Assembly: GCA_965116055.1 (NCBI GenBank)
Contig: OZ220466.1
Coordinates: forward strand, 1,054,001-1,118,000
Direction of reading: 5' to 3'
From: Bin55 sp965116055
Lineage (GTDB): Bacteria; Pseudomonadota; Gammaproteobacteria; Pseudomonadales; Azotimanducaceae
Length of the DNA stretch: 64,000 bases
Shown here: in pieces, positions 25,081 to 34,946 of the stretch
Layout: each line of letters begins with the position of its first letter
Numbering within the stretch: position 1 is the stretch's first letter
Translations under genes and position numbers: made by a program
Notes under the pieces: model-generated
Database searches by the model: none
Seen by the model: the letters and a program-made list of their open reading frames with translations, nothing else
What the model was told of the DNA's origin: nothing

Positions 25081-26034
25081 ATGAAGAAACATGATTGGTT
25101 GGCTGTATTCTTTTTAACAGTCAGTGTGTCAAGCGCTGGGCAGCAGGACTCGAGCGCCACGGAAGAACCTTGGGGTATAGCGGAACTTCAGGAGGCATTT
25201 GGCTGGGATTTTGACGCTCCCATTGAGACGCAAATGGTCGCAGAAGGCCTGTATGTGCTGTTCGGTGTTGGTGGAAACATCGCCGTCTCCATCGGTGAAA
25301 GTGGTGTGCTTGTGGTCGACGATCAGTTCCCCGAGATGATCCCTAAAGTGAACGATGCAATCGGTGAGCTTGGCGGCGGTGCGGTAGATTTTGCGATCAA
25401 TACGCATTGGCATTTTGATCATGCCGATGGCAATAAAGCATTAGGACCAGCCGGCAGTTGGATAGTCGCTCACGAGCACTCAGCCGAAATGATGGCTAAG
25501 GACAACATCATTAATCTAGTCATCGCGCAATACAAACAGGACGCATACCCGCCTGCAGCTAGGCCGGTGATTTCTTTTGCCGACCGCATGACATTTCACT
25601 TCAACGGTGGCGATATCGAACTCATTCATGCAGGAGCCGCTCACACTGCAGGCGATGTCGCGGTCATTTTTCGAAAGCAAAACGCAGTCCACTTTGGCGA
25701 TGTGTTTAACAAGCTTGGCTACCCTTTTATTGATGTTGATAGCGGCGGTTCGATTGACGGCATGATTCGATTCTGCGAGGCTGTTTACAGCGAACTCAAC
25801 GCGGACACGATCGTTATTCCAGGTCATGGCGTTGTGACGGATCTACCCGATGTAAAAGCGTACATCGACATGCTCAAGACGGTGAGAGATCGCATTGCGA
25901 AGCTGATCGCCGAAGGGCATTCGTTAGAGCAAGTCATTGATGCAAAAGTAACTGCCGATTTGGACGATCGTTATGGTGACGTTGCACAATCGCTGGGCTT
26001 CATTGATCGCGTCTACACAAGCTTGGCGCAATAG
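25081..26034 (+). CDS. Secreted metallo-beta-lactamase-fold hydrolase
   Basis: 317 residues from ATG 25081, preferred because it gives a clean signal peptide (MKKHDWLAVFFLTVSVSSAG); ATG 25048 in the same frame adds 11 residues. The binuclear zinc motif HWHFDHADGN follows NT, with AGAAHTAGDVAVIF supplying the next His, FGDVFNK the bridging Asp, and PGHGVVTD the last His. It belongs to the broad glyoxalase II/MBL group of periplasmic hydrolases, some of which act on lactones or quinoproteins. The substrate cannot be told, and the gene stands alone. Confidence 0.85.
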   Translation: MKKHDWLAVFFLTVSVSSAGQQDSSATEEPWGIAELQEAFGWDFDAPIETQMVAEGLYVLFGVGGNIAVSIGESGVLVVDDQFPEMIPKVNDAIGELGGGAVDFAINTHWHFDHADGNKALGPAGSWIVAHEHSAEMMAKDNIINLVIAQYKQDAYPPAARPVISFADRMTFHFNGGDIELIHAGAAHTAGDVAVIFRKQNAVHFGDVFNKLGYPFIDVDSGGSIDGMIRFCEAVYSELNADTIVIPGHGVVTDLPDVKAYIDMLKTVRDRIAKLIAEGHSLEQVIDAKVTADLDDRYGDVAQSLGFIDRVYTSLAQ

Positions 26035-26129
26035 GCAATAGCGTGTGCGGTTGCCCTATTGATACCCAATAAAGTTGCTGCCTGCGAGGCTAGAAAGATC
26101 GCAAACGAATTTCTCATGACTGCATAAAA

Positions 26130-27236
26130 ATGAAAATCACCGATATTACGCTGACGCCTCTCAAAATAAGGAAGACGCTGGTTCGCATTCAAACCGACAA
26201 GGGAGTCGAAGGTTGGAGTGAGGCGTTTGGTGCGATGCCGCCGAGCTCAGGGAAAATCTCGGTTTTTGAAGTGTATCTTGAAAACGTTATCAAGCCTGTG
26301 TTGGTGGGCAGCGACCCGCGACAGATTGATCGACTTTGGGAAACCTTGAGTTTCGGGCACGAAGATCGGGTCTATAGAGTCCCTGCAAACATTGTCGGGA
26401 TTATTGATGTAGCTCTCTGGGATTTGCTTGGCAAGGAGACAGGTTTGCCTGTCTACGCATTGATGGGCGGTGCCGCGCGCACGCGGATTCCACTTTATTG
26501 GTCGGTTGGCTCCGGATGGCGCATGCAACCTGCAGAGATGCTCGAAAAGGTGAAGGAAGGGTGGGAAGCGAAATACCGCGCGTTCAAAATCCGCATGGAT
26601 TGGAAAGGGTGGCGGCAAGACAGTGATCCCGTCAAAGATTTTGCGATGTTCAAGTTAGTACGCGAGTTTTTGCCGGCTGATATCTATCTGGGTTTTGATG
26701 CAAATAACGGTTATTCCGTCTCTACCGCGATTCAACAGGGTCGAAAGTTTGAGGAACTCGGTATTGACCACTTTGAAGAACCGATTCCCCATAACAATCT
26801 ACCCGGACTTAGACAAATTGCAGATGCGTTGGATGTTGCTATTTCGGCTGGCGAGCAGGATGCGTATCGGTGGTGGTTTGAGCATTTAGTGACGTTGGGT
26901 AATCCGGATATATTGCAACCGGACATTCTCAATGCCGGTGGACCATCGGAAGTGAAACGCATTTTCGCTATGGCGACGGTCTTGGATAAACCGGTCATGC
27001 CGCATAGCCCACAAGCCGGTATCAATAGCGTGGCATCAATGCATGTTTACTCGACGGTGCAAAATGCCATACGTCCTCACGAGTTCTCGACGGAGTTTTC
27101 AGGCCCGCTTGACGACATTGCAGCGCTGTATGGTGAGCATGTTATCCCGCAAAACGGCGAAATGAACTTGTCGGATCGGCCTGGTTTTGGAATTGATTTG
27201 GACGAAGCGAAAGTAGAAGAATTTAAGTTACGCTAA
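26130..27236 (+). CDS. Enolase-superfamily enzyme (mandelate racemase/muconate lactonizing type)
   Basis: 368 residues with the N-terminal capping domain (about 1-120; ITLTPLKIRKTLVRIQTDKG) and the modified TIM barrel. Metal ligands are visible as D190 (GFDANNG), E216 (FEEPIP) and E242 (SAGEQD), with the usual spacing of 26. The strand-2 base motif reads FKIRMDW (KxR rather than KxK) and a His occurs in MPHSPQAG. This fits a sugar-acid dehydratase or related reaction; the substrate is unknown. The last 14 bp overlap the convergent RND gene. Confidence 0.85.
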   Translation: MKITDITLTPLKIRKTLVRIQTDKGVEGWSEAFGAMPPSSGKISVFEVYLENVIKPVLVGSDPRQIDRLWETLSFGHEDRVYRVPANIVGIIDVALWDLLGKETGLPVYALMGGAARTRIPLYWSVGSGWRMQPAEMLEKVKEGWEAKYRAFKIRMDWKGWRQDSDPVKDFAMFKLVREFLPADIYLGFDANNGYSVSTAIQQGRKFEELGIDHFEEPIPHNNLPGLRQIADALDVAISAGEQDAYRWWFEHLVTLGNPDILQPDILNAGGPSEVKRIFAMATVLDKPVMPHSPQAGINSVASMHVYSTVQNAIRPHEFSTEFSGPLDDIAALYGEHVIPQNGEMNLSDRPGFGIDLDEAKVEEFKLR

Positions 27237-30200
27237 CGCCAGCAGGCTTGGATCTAGAACGAAGCCATTTAAGCATCAGAATTCTGTTACCGAGATTATC
27301 CAGTAAAAGGTACAGGCAAGGCAGCACAAGTAGCGAGCCTATCGTCGAGGTAACGATACCGCCAATAATCGTGAGCGCCATGGGTTGACGTAAGACTGCG
27401 CCTTCACCGCCGCCAAAGAGCAGGGGGGTTAACGCTAGCGCGGTCGTTAGCGTGGTCATGGTGATAGGTCGCAAGCGAATGCCTGCTGCCCGATATAAGG
27501 CTTCGACTCGCTCGACGCCGTCGGCCATGAGTTGACGCGCGGTCGTAATGAGGAGTACCGCGTCGTTTACAGCGACGCCGGCTAAGACGATCAATCCCAA
27601 CATCGTCATCACGCCGATTGGATTACCCAGTGGCGCAATGGCGATAGCGACGCCCACAACTGCCAGTGGAATCGCGGCCAACACTGTAAGCGGCTGTAAC
27701 ATGGATTCAAACGTTCCTGCGAGTACCATGAACACCAACGCAATAGCTAGGATCCCGGCGAGCTGCAATTCGCCGAATGTTTTTTCACGCTCAATCTCCT
27801 CACCTCGGATTTTCGCTTGCACGCCGCCAGGTAATACCGCAGCGTCCAATACTGCCTGAACGTCAACCATAGCTTGCGGTAGATCGAATCCATCCGCAAG
27901 CTGTGCAGTGATTTGCGCGGTGCGACGTTGGTCGCGACGGAAAATTTCGCGAGCCCCTTCTATTTCGTCAAATCTTGCAACTTCGGCCATAGATATTTGG
28001 CGACCATTGGGGAGATTCATGGTAAGGTTTTCCAGTTCATCTCTTGTAGGGGTTTCGCCGCGTATCACAATCGGATACTCCTCATCGCCCATGGCTAATT
28101 GGGTAACCGTTCGTCCGTCTAAACCCGACTGTAACGCAGCCGAAACTTGGTTGAGGTTGATGCCCGCAGCGTCGGCGAGCGAGCGATCGAGCTTAACGTG
28201 AAGTTCAGGTGGGCCACCTTCAAATGAACTACGCACGCTCCAGAGCGACGGCAATTTCATGAGTTCTTTACGCAGTTCTGAGGTGGCTAATCGAATGTCT
28301 TCCAGCGCAGTTCCGGAGACTTCAACGAGTACTGGCACGCCGCTGGTTCCTAGTGCGTCGCTTAGAGCGCTTCGATTGATCTCCCAGCTCAGGGTGGTGT
28401 CTTCGAGTTCTATGGCATCGGCTAGCGCTAACGCAACGTGCCGCCCCCGGGGGCCGAATTCATCAACTTTTACGATTAATCGTGCTGTGTGCTCGTCAGA
28501 CATTTCTTGTCGAATCACACGATCGTCATCGGGGATCCGACCGACTTCGGCCAAGGTGGCCGATACTTGGTCATTAGTAGCGTCGCGAACGACTGATTCA
28601 AGTCCCTGGATCATCCGGGCAGTTGACTCGACCCGTTGTCCAGCCGGTCCTACCACGCGCACCGAAAACTGTTTCGGATCTGATGGTGGTAGGAGTTCCG
28701 TCCCGAGCTGAGAAAGCACATAGATTGCGGTGGCAACGGATACCGTTGCGATGGCAACGACTAAGAACGAATTCGCAAGTAACTTGCGAACGAATGATTC
28801 GAACCCTTTCCGAATGGGCCCGCTCGCGTTCTCGTTGGCATCAGGTAAAGAGGTGATACGCGGTAAAAACCATTGACCTAGCGCAGGGATTAGAAACACA
28901 GCGACGAAAAGTGACGCGATCAGAGAAACCACCACGGTGAATGCGATACCGTCAATCAAGCGTACTGCGAGTCCCTGAACGAAAAAAACCGGCAAGAAAA
29001 CGACGCAGGTTGTCAACGTGCTCGCCGTGATGGCGCCAGCTACTTGCCCAGTGCCCACTTGCGCTGCTAGTTTCGGCTCGTCACCGGCTTGAATGCGACG
29101 AAACATTGATTCAACGACGACGATTGCATTGTCGACAAGCATGCCCGCGCCAAGAGCGAGGCCGCCCAATGTGACGATATTGAGGCTGTAGTCTCCAAGG
29201 TGCATAAAAAACAACGCCGTGCAAATGGATACCGGAACAGCCGTCCCGACAATCATCGTTGCTCCAGCCGAACGTAGAAACACGATGAGCACGACGACAG
29301 CCAGTAATATCCCTACGCCTGCTGCAATTTGCAGGTCGTCCAGTGCGTCCACCACTAGTTTTGCGTTGTCGCTTACTTCGTAGATTTCGACGTTTGGTAG
29401 ATCGTCTGAAACGTCAGCAATGGCGCTACGAATGACCCTGGCCACTTCGACGGTGTTAGCGCCGGCTTCCTTATAAACTGAAAGGCCTACGCCTTCGCGG
29501 CCATTCACCAACACTAAATGGTCAATTTCTTGCGGTTCTTCCGATACTTCGGCAATGTCACGCACGCGAATCGCTTTGCGCGCGCCACCAGGTGTTGAGA
29601 TATAACGCAGCACGACATCGTTGACATCTCCTGCCTGTTCGTAACGAGCGCGGCCTCGTAGTTGAAATACGCGATTGTTCTCTTCGACCGTACCAGCCGC
29701 GATATCAATGTTCTGAGAGTTGATCGCACCGGCAAGCGAGTCCATTGAGATGCCATAGGCGGTCATGAGATAACGATCAACGGTGACGCGGACTTCCTTG
29801 ACACGGCCGCCTACGACATGCACATCGGCGACGCCGTCAAGTTGTTCTAGGTTAATGCCTAATTGCCTTCGTGCGATTTGCCGGAGTTCCAATAACGAGT
29901 GTCTGTCATCGGTGGAGAGCAACCCCATTACCAAAATCGGATCTTGACGAGGGTCGAAACGACGTACAAGTACTTCGTCGACGGATCGATCGCCTTCAAT
30001 ACTGCCGACGGCTTTCTGAACGTCGATCAAGCCGATATCGATATCGGCGTTCCAATCGAACTGCACCGTGGCGACCAATCTTCCCGTGCGAGATACCTGC
30101 TGAACTTCCCGAATGCCTCGTACGGTAAACAGTTGTCGCTCTAAGCGTTCACCGAATAGTCGTTCTATTTCCAGGGGTGGTCGGTCGCCAGCGCGAATGG

Positions 30201-30354
30201 AGACCACAATGGTGGGACTTTGCAGATCCGGCAACAAATCAATTGGACGTTGCTCCCAGGACAAATAGCCGATCAGTGCGATCGCCAGCGCGATGACAGA
30301 AATGGATACCGGACGGCGAGTTGCCAGCCCGGCTAGGGTTTCGAAAAAACTCAC
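27223..30354 (-). CDS. RND-family efflux transporter (inner-membrane pump)
   Basis: 1043 residues with the RND plan: TM1 near residue 15, a large periplasmic loop, TM2-6, a second loop, and TM8-12 near the C-terminus. Membrane relay region GMLVDNAIVVVE (Asp-Asn where AcrB has Asp-Asp) and the repeat VNDAVLLITTARQ in the second half are seen, as is the N-terminal PIDLLPDLQSPTIVVSIRAG. The GTG start abuts the stop of the fusion protein with no gap. As last gene of the ABC/MFP/RND operon it presumably pairs with that fusion protein and an outer-membrane channel encoded elsewhere. Substrate unknown. Confidence 0.9.
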   Translation of the reverse strand: MSFFETLAGLATRRPVSISVIALAIALIGYLSWEQRPIDLLPDLQSPTIVVSIRAGDRPPLEIERLFGERLERQLFTVRGIREVQQVSRTGRLVATVQFDWNADIDIGLIDVQKAVGSIEGDRSVDEVLVRRFDPRQDPILVMGLLSTDDRHSLLELRQIARRQLGINLEQLDGVADVHVVGGRVKEVRVTVDRYLMTAYGISMDSLAGAINSQNIDIAAGTVEENNRVFQLRGRARYEQAGDVNDVVLRYISTPGGARKAIRVRDIAEVSEEPQEIDHLVLVNGREGVGLSVYKEAGANTVEVARVIRSAIADVSDDLPNVEIYEVSDNAKLVVDALDDLQIAAGVGILLAVVVLIVFLRSAGATMIVGTAVPVSICTALFFMHLGDYSLNIVTLGGLALGAGMLVDNAIVVVESMFRRIQAGDEPKLAAQVGTGQVAGAITASTLTTCVVFLPVFFVQGLAVRLIDGIAFTVVVSLIASLFVAVFLIPALGQWFLPRITSLPDANENASGPIRKGFESFVRKLLANSFLVVAIATVSVATAIYVLSQLGTELLPPSDPKQFSVRVVGPAGQRVESTARMIQGLESVVRDATNDQVSATLAEVGRIPDDDRVIRQEMSDEHTARLIVKVDEFGPRGRHVALALADAIELEDTTLSWEINRSALSDALGTSGVPVLVEVSGTALEDIRLATSELRKELMKLPSLWSVRSSFEGGPPELHVKLDRSLADAAGINLNQVSAALQSGLDGRTVTQLAMGDEEYPIVIRGETPTRDELENLTMNLPNGRQISMAEVARFDEIEGAREIFRRDQRRTAQITAQLADGFDLPQAMVDVQAVLDAAVLPGGVQAKIRGEEIEREKTFGELQLAGILAIALVFMVLAGTFESMLQPLTVLAAIPLAVVGVAIAIAPLGNPIGVMTMLGLIVLAGVAVNDAVLLITTARQLMADGVERVEALYRAAGIRLRPITMTTLTTALALTPLLFGGGEGAVLRQPMALTIIGGIVTSTIGSLLVLPCLYLLLDNLGNRILMLKWLRSRSKPAGVSVT

Positions 30355-31425
30355 CTACGAGCCGATGATTCTGACCCGAGTCCCGTCGGTAAGTGTTTCT
30401 AATCCCCGCACAACGACTTGATCGCCGATCTTTACTCCATCGACAACTTCGTGATGGTCGTCGTCACTGAGACCTAATCGGACATCGCGTCGGTCCGCAC
30501 GCTGCCCGTTGATGACGAATACCACGTTTGAATTGCCCCTTCGAGTGACCGCTTCGCGGGGTAGAACTGGCACGTCAGTACGTTTCGCCGCGATGATGCT
30601 CACTTCGACAAACATGCCGGGTCGAAACTTTCGATTTTCATTATCGACGGCAACCTCAATGCGGAAGGTATGTGTAGTAGGGTTCAATTTCGGCGCGATT
30701 TGTAGAACGTAACCTTGATTGGGTTCGGTAAAAGCAAAGTGTCGCACGCGCACCTGCATGCCGACTTGCACTTGGGATAACTCTGGCCCAACTAAATCCA
30801 CATCCGCAATCAGTCGATCTAACGGTGCGATTTCGGCGACTTTAAAACCCGGACTAATGAGTTGACCATCGGCCACCGGTAGTTGGTCGTTATTGCGAGC
30901 GAGTGTGAGTAAGACACCATTGATGGGGGAGGTTAATTTGCTCTTTGACGCGTTTAGTTTGCTGCGCTCGTATGTAAGCAGTGCGTTCTCGTGTGCGACT
31001 TCTTGTTGTCGTAGATCGGTTTCAGCGATCAATCCCTGCTTGAATAAATTACGGCGACGATCCAATTCGGTTTTGACGTTTTCGAGCGCGATCCGTTTGG
31101 ATTCGATTCCTGCGTGTAGCCGTGCATCTTCACCGGTGACTTCTGCAATCGTTTGACCGACAGTTACGGCCTCGCCTTCAACAAGGCGCTCGCCGCGACT
31201 GTTACGACTAACGTAGAGAAAGCCGGGTATTTCGTTGTTCAACGTTGCTATAGAGTGCGGCCGCAGCGTCCCAGTAGCTGCGATCACGCGCTCAACCTCG
31301 CTACTCACGACCGATTCGGTCTCAACCGGGATGCGAAACTCGACGACAACTTCTGGCGGTGGTCCACCACAGCCAGTGAGGGCGGCTACGAACAATCCGC
31401 TAACGATGAGTTGGCGTCGATTCAT
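30355..31425 (-). CDS. Lipoprotein membrane-fusion protein (RND adaptor)
   Basis: Start set at ATG 31425, giving MNRRQLIVSGLFVAALTGCG with a lipobox (LTGC); the frame is open to a TTG at 31467 that overlaps the permease stop. Features of HlyD/AcrA adaptors follow: a lipoyl half (ETESVVSSEVERVIAATG), an alpha-hairpin (about 95-150, ALENVKTELDRRRNLFKQGL), the second lipoyl half (LTSPINGVLLTLARN), a beta barrel (IAPLDRLIADVDLVGPELS), and membrane-proximal strands (PVLPREAVTRRGNSNVVFVI). It links the RND pump to an outer-membrane channel and directly precedes it. Confidence 0.9.
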   Translation of the reverse strand: MNRRQLIVSGLFVAALTGCGGPPPEVVVEFRIPVETESVVSSEVERVIAATGTLRPHSIATLNNEIPGFLYVSRNSRGERLVEGEAVTVGQTIAEVTGEDARLHAGIESKRIALENVKTELDRRRNLFKQGLIAETDLRQQEVAHENALLTYERSKLNASKSKLTSPINGVLLTLARNNDQLPVADGQLISPGFKVAEIAPLDRLIADVDLVGPELSQVQVGMQVRVRHFAFTEPNQGYVLQIAPKLNPTTHTFRIEVAVDNENRKFRPGMFVEVSIIAAKRTDVPVLPREAVTRRGNSNVVFVINGQRADRRDVRLGLSDDDHHEVVDGVKIGDQVVVRGLETLTDGTRVRIIGS

Positions 31426-31463
31426 GTTACAGCTTATCGGTGGTAGGTGGAACAATGGTTCAA

Positions 31464-34400
31464 TCAACCTGTCGGAGTCCAGCGAATGGCATCGGCAACG
31501 ACCGAGCCTCGCGTTGATTTGGTTGAAACACTGACTGTGACGGTTGGATTCTGGATCTCAAATTCGCCGAGCGTATTCCAGCCTTCATTGATCGATTCGC
31601 CGTCGAAATCAATCGGGTAGACTTGACCGCCATTAGTAACCCACATTTTAAAGTCCCCCCATTTTCTCTCGCGTCTTCCTGTATCGAAGGTGACGTTAGC
31701 GCTTGCACCTAACATCAAACGAGCCATCTGATTTGAATTGACAACGTTGGGATGCGGTAGGTGATACTCTAACTTCCAACTGCCCGTAGCCGGAAGTTGC
31801 GCCTCAAAATGAGCGTTAGCTGGACTGGCATCTTTAAAAGCTCTTGCGAGCGTGCGTCGATATTTCCCGTACGCTTGATCAAGTTGCTGACGTGCCCATG
31901 AATTAAACGCGACTGAAAGGGGGGTTGAACCGAAAGATTTCAGTCCTTGATCGTCAGGTGGTTCGTTTAGCGCTGCAGTCGCAAGCCTTAAAAACCATGG
32001 AACTGCAACCGTTTCGTCTTTCTCGTCGACCGAGAAACCCGAATCAAGATCGTCAACGATAATGCTATCGCTATCCTCTAACTGCCACGTGACAGGTTGC
32101 ACGAGCGGTCTCTCGCTTCGTTCGACGACGGGCAGCGCTCGCCGTCGTGGTGAGTGAAGAGAAAACGTCGTACGGTTGTAGCTCAAGTACGGGTTGATTC
32201 GCACAATCTCGAGCGGTTCCTCGGATGTCAGTGCGATGTGTACCGCACTATGGCCGGGAAGTTTGATAGGCTGAGTCTCATCAACACCTCCGCCCTCTCG
32301 TTCGCCAGTGCCATACTCAATGGTGATCAAACCCGATGCCGGTTCGGCGTTTTCGATATTGAAACTGCTTTCGTAAAGGGGTACCCCATACGCTTGATCG
32401 GGTAGGCGAACCGTTGACACAGGGCTGGCGCGAAAGCCGGCAAGTTCGATTCGGGTTAACCAGTTGCCGAGAACCTCCGGTAGATCAATGCCCAGTTCCT
32501 GCGCTGTAGCGATGACATCGTTGTAGGTATAGCTAGTACCTTCGTATCGCGAGCGGATGGTAGAGAGCAAGTCAGCTAGTTGCTCGTCGCCTATCCAGTC
32601 TCTCACCAAGTGGCCCATTGTTCGCCCCCAGAGATGCAATACGTGCAGATTAGATTTCGAATTCGCCAGATCGTCATATGCAATTTGCGCCAATGGCTTC
32701 TCAAGCATCGCGTCCCATACATCGGGCTGGTTAATGTTCCAATCGAAAAACAGATCGCTTACGGTGCGATCGTCTGGGCTATTTTCAATCGTCGTCGTAG
32801 CAATCGACGTTGTCGCCGTCGATGAAACATCTATGGTGACGTAACTAGAGTAGAAACCTTCCATTTCGGTCGTTAGATTTCTTGCAAGGAAGTTCATTAG
32901 ATAACTAAGTGGTATAGCTCCCGGCCCAGTAGTATCTGTTTGATATTGCATGACGTTATTGGCAGCTGCAAGGTAGACATTACCGCCATTGACGTCGTTC
33001 TCGAAGTAGTTGGTTATATAGGCGATCGTTCGCTCTAGTTTTTCCTCCTCGGACAACTCTTTATCTTCATTTAAGTGGTCTAGCACATTGCCGAACCCCG
33101 CATCTAGAAATGAACCCTCACGAATGGCGAATATGCCGGGATATGACTGCGTGGTGTCCATGCGCCACCCGCCGCCATATGCTCGGAGATTGATGGGCGT
33201 TTCCACAAGCGTAAAACTGCGATATGGGTAATCAAGTCCGGCTCGTTTTGCAGAGTCGAGTATCTCCTCGACATGAGTTTTCAGTTCATCAAGAGCTGAG
33301 GCGAACAGGTCTAAGTTTCGCGTCTTTTCAGGTGTCACTAGCAGCTCGAATTCAATCCCTGCTATTTCTGTGGTTCGACGCTCAAATTCGGCAGCGAAAA
33401 GGGCGATTTCAAACGTGGGTTTCGCAGGTAAAAACGAAACTACTCGAGTATCCGATTGATGATGGATTTCACTCTTGCCTGGACCTGCGACGTGCCACGT
33501 TGGTGGTACGACGACGTCCAGATTGACGGTATAGAAATCACGAGGTCGAATGTGTTTCAGGTCGCGATGGTAATGGGATCCTGGCATCGGATACCATGCC
33601 AATGCCGGCGGCAGCGCGACGTAATGCGACGAATTGATAGCCGCGACCGAACCTTGGAACAATAAGCCGAATGCTTGGAAGACATCGGCACTCAATGTAT
33701 CAACTGCCGAGTCGAGATAGGCGAAGTTAGCGTCAATTTCTCCGACAGCTTGCACTGCAAGCGTCAGTGATCTTGTCGGGCTAATCATCGCTGGGGCTTT
33801 GACGGTAAGAAGTCCCTGATGAAACTCGTGGCTAGCTGTACTGTTATTCAGTTTTAGGCTGGTAATTTCGTATCCAGGATTCAGGGAAAAAAATAAATCG
33901 TCATTTGGTGAAATTGGGTGGATTGCCTTGAGCGTCAAAGTTAAATCGATCTGCGTGTCGTCGCCCGGGTTTAAATCCACACGGCCGTGTAGACTCTCAA
34001 GATCGAATTGGTGCATCTCCGAAAGAGGTTTGTGTACAGCCGCCAGATCCATTCGATCGTCATATATCCCGCGAAACTGCATGTTGACGATAGCGAATGA
34101 GAGCGCGCTGAAGATAAGCAATGCGGTAGCGCTGATGAATAAACGCGGTTTGTTTTGTGGATCAAGCCGGGGATACAGTGCGGCTGTGAGGCACAAGAAT
34201 GCAAAGCTCGCCAAGAGCATACCTACACGTTGAACAAGAATTTCGATGCTTGTAAACTGCGGTGCGACTTCCGACGGCAGGTAGGCGGTCGCCGTGTATG
34301 TGTTGATCGTGTTGAGCGCGTATATCGGTAGGTTGTTTTGGGCCCAATATACAAGAGCTATGAGCCCGATTGCTATTGCTACGACAATCACACGTAAACG

Positions 34401-34946
34401 AACGAGAAGCGTGATCGCCATGACAAGCGCAACCCAAAACAGAATGTTTGGGATGGCATCAATCAATACAGTGGCAAGCGTGACATAGAGTTCTGGCTCT
34501 TTGAAGCCAGAGGCCGGTGCAGAAAGCCTTGCTGCGAAACCGCCGATCCAGTAAAGTGCGATCATCACTAATAAGGGGATCAACATCAATACGGTGATGC
34601 CCAGTGCGCGACCACAAACAAGCCCAAGATTAGAGAGCGGAAGTACGCCGACTACTTCGTCAAGACGTTCGCGTTTGTCTCGTGCGCGTACATCGAACGC
34701 GAAAAATATGACCCAAATAGCAAGAAACCCGATGAGTGTTGGGTAGAGTTGAAATGGCGTCATTAATGGCGAGTTCATCAAAGTCGTTGAACTGGTCGCA
34801 GACGATATCGCGTAATATGTAAAGTTGTTGATTAGGATGATGGCGCAAAAAAACAGCGTAAAGAAGATAAACACCCAGGTTCTTGCAAGACGCCGGTCCA
34901 ATCGCATTTCCGCGGCCGCTACGGCCCACACCGAATGGATATTCAT
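31464..34946 (-). CDS. ABC-2-type permease fused to a degenerate M1-peptidase-like domain
   Basis: 1160 residues. Residues 1-310 hold about six membrane helices of an ABC-2 permease (WVFIFFTLFFCAIILINNF; LYPTLIGFLAIWVIFFAFDV). Residues about 330-860 are a large periplasmic part laid out like M1 aminopeptidases (YPYRSFTLVETPINLRAYGG; then a helical region VLHLWGRTMGHLVRDWIG). Where M1 enzymes have HEXXH-x18-E I find only GAIPLSYLMNFLARN, so it is probably catalytically dead. The last 150 residues resemble the golvesin C-terminal domain (YHLPHPNV, ending VVADAIRW). It overlaps the ATPase gene by ATGA and runs into the fusion-protein gene. Transport substrate unknown. Confidence 0.8.
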   Translation of the reverse strand: MNIHSVWAVAAAEMRLDRRLARTWVFIFFTLFFCAIILINNFTYYAISSATSSTTLMNSPLMTPFQLYPTLIGFLAIWVIFFAFDVRARDKRERLDEVVGVLPLSNLGLVCGRALGITVLMLIPLLVMIALYWIGGFAARLSAPASGFKEPELYVTLATVLIDAIPNILFWVALVMAITLLVRLRVIVVAIAIGLIALVYWAQNNLPIYALNTINTYTATAYLPSEVAPQFTSIEILVQRVGMLLASFAFLCLTAALYPRLDPQNKPRLFISATALLIFSALSFAIVNMQFRGIYDDRMDLAAVHKPLSEMHQFDLESLHGRVDLNPGDDTQIDLTLTLKAIHPISPNDDLFFSLNPGYEITSLKLNNSTASHEFHQGLLTVKAPAMISPTRSLTLAVQAVGEIDANFAYLDSAVDTLSADVFQAFGLLFQGSVAAINSSHYVALPPALAWYPMPGSHYHRDLKHIRPRDFYTVNLDVVVPPTWHVAGPGKSEIHHQSDTRVVSFLPAKPTFEIALFAAEFERRTTEIAGIEFELLVTPEKTRNLDLFASALDELKTHVEEILDSAKRAGLDYPYRSFTLVETPINLRAYGGGWRMDTTQSYPGIFAIREGSFLDAGFGNVLDHLNEDKELSEEEKLERTIAYITNYFENDVNGGNVYLAAANNVMQYQTDTTGPGAIPLSYLMNFLARNLTTEMEGFYSSYVTIDVSSTATTSIATTTIENSPDDRTVSDLFFDWNINQPDVWDAMLEKPLAQIAYDDLANSKSNLHVLHLWGRTMGHLVRDWIGDEQLADLLSTIRSRYEGTSYTYNDVIATAQELGIDLPEVLGNWLTRIELAGFRASPVSTVRLPDQAYGVPLYESSFNIENAEPASGLITIEYGTGEREGGGVDETQPIKLPGHSAVHIALTSEEPLEIVRINPYLSYNRTTFSLHSPRRRALPVVERSERPLVQPVTWQLEDSDSIIVDDLDSGFSVDEKDETVAVPWFLRLATAALNEPPDDQGLKSFGSTPLSVAFNSWARQQLDQAYGKYRRTLARAFKDASPANAHFEAQLPATGSWKLEYHLPHPNVVNSNQMARLMLGASANVTFDTGRRERKWGDFKMWVTNGGQVYPIDFDGESINEGWNTLGEFEIQNPTVTVSVSTKSTRGSVVADAIRWTPTG

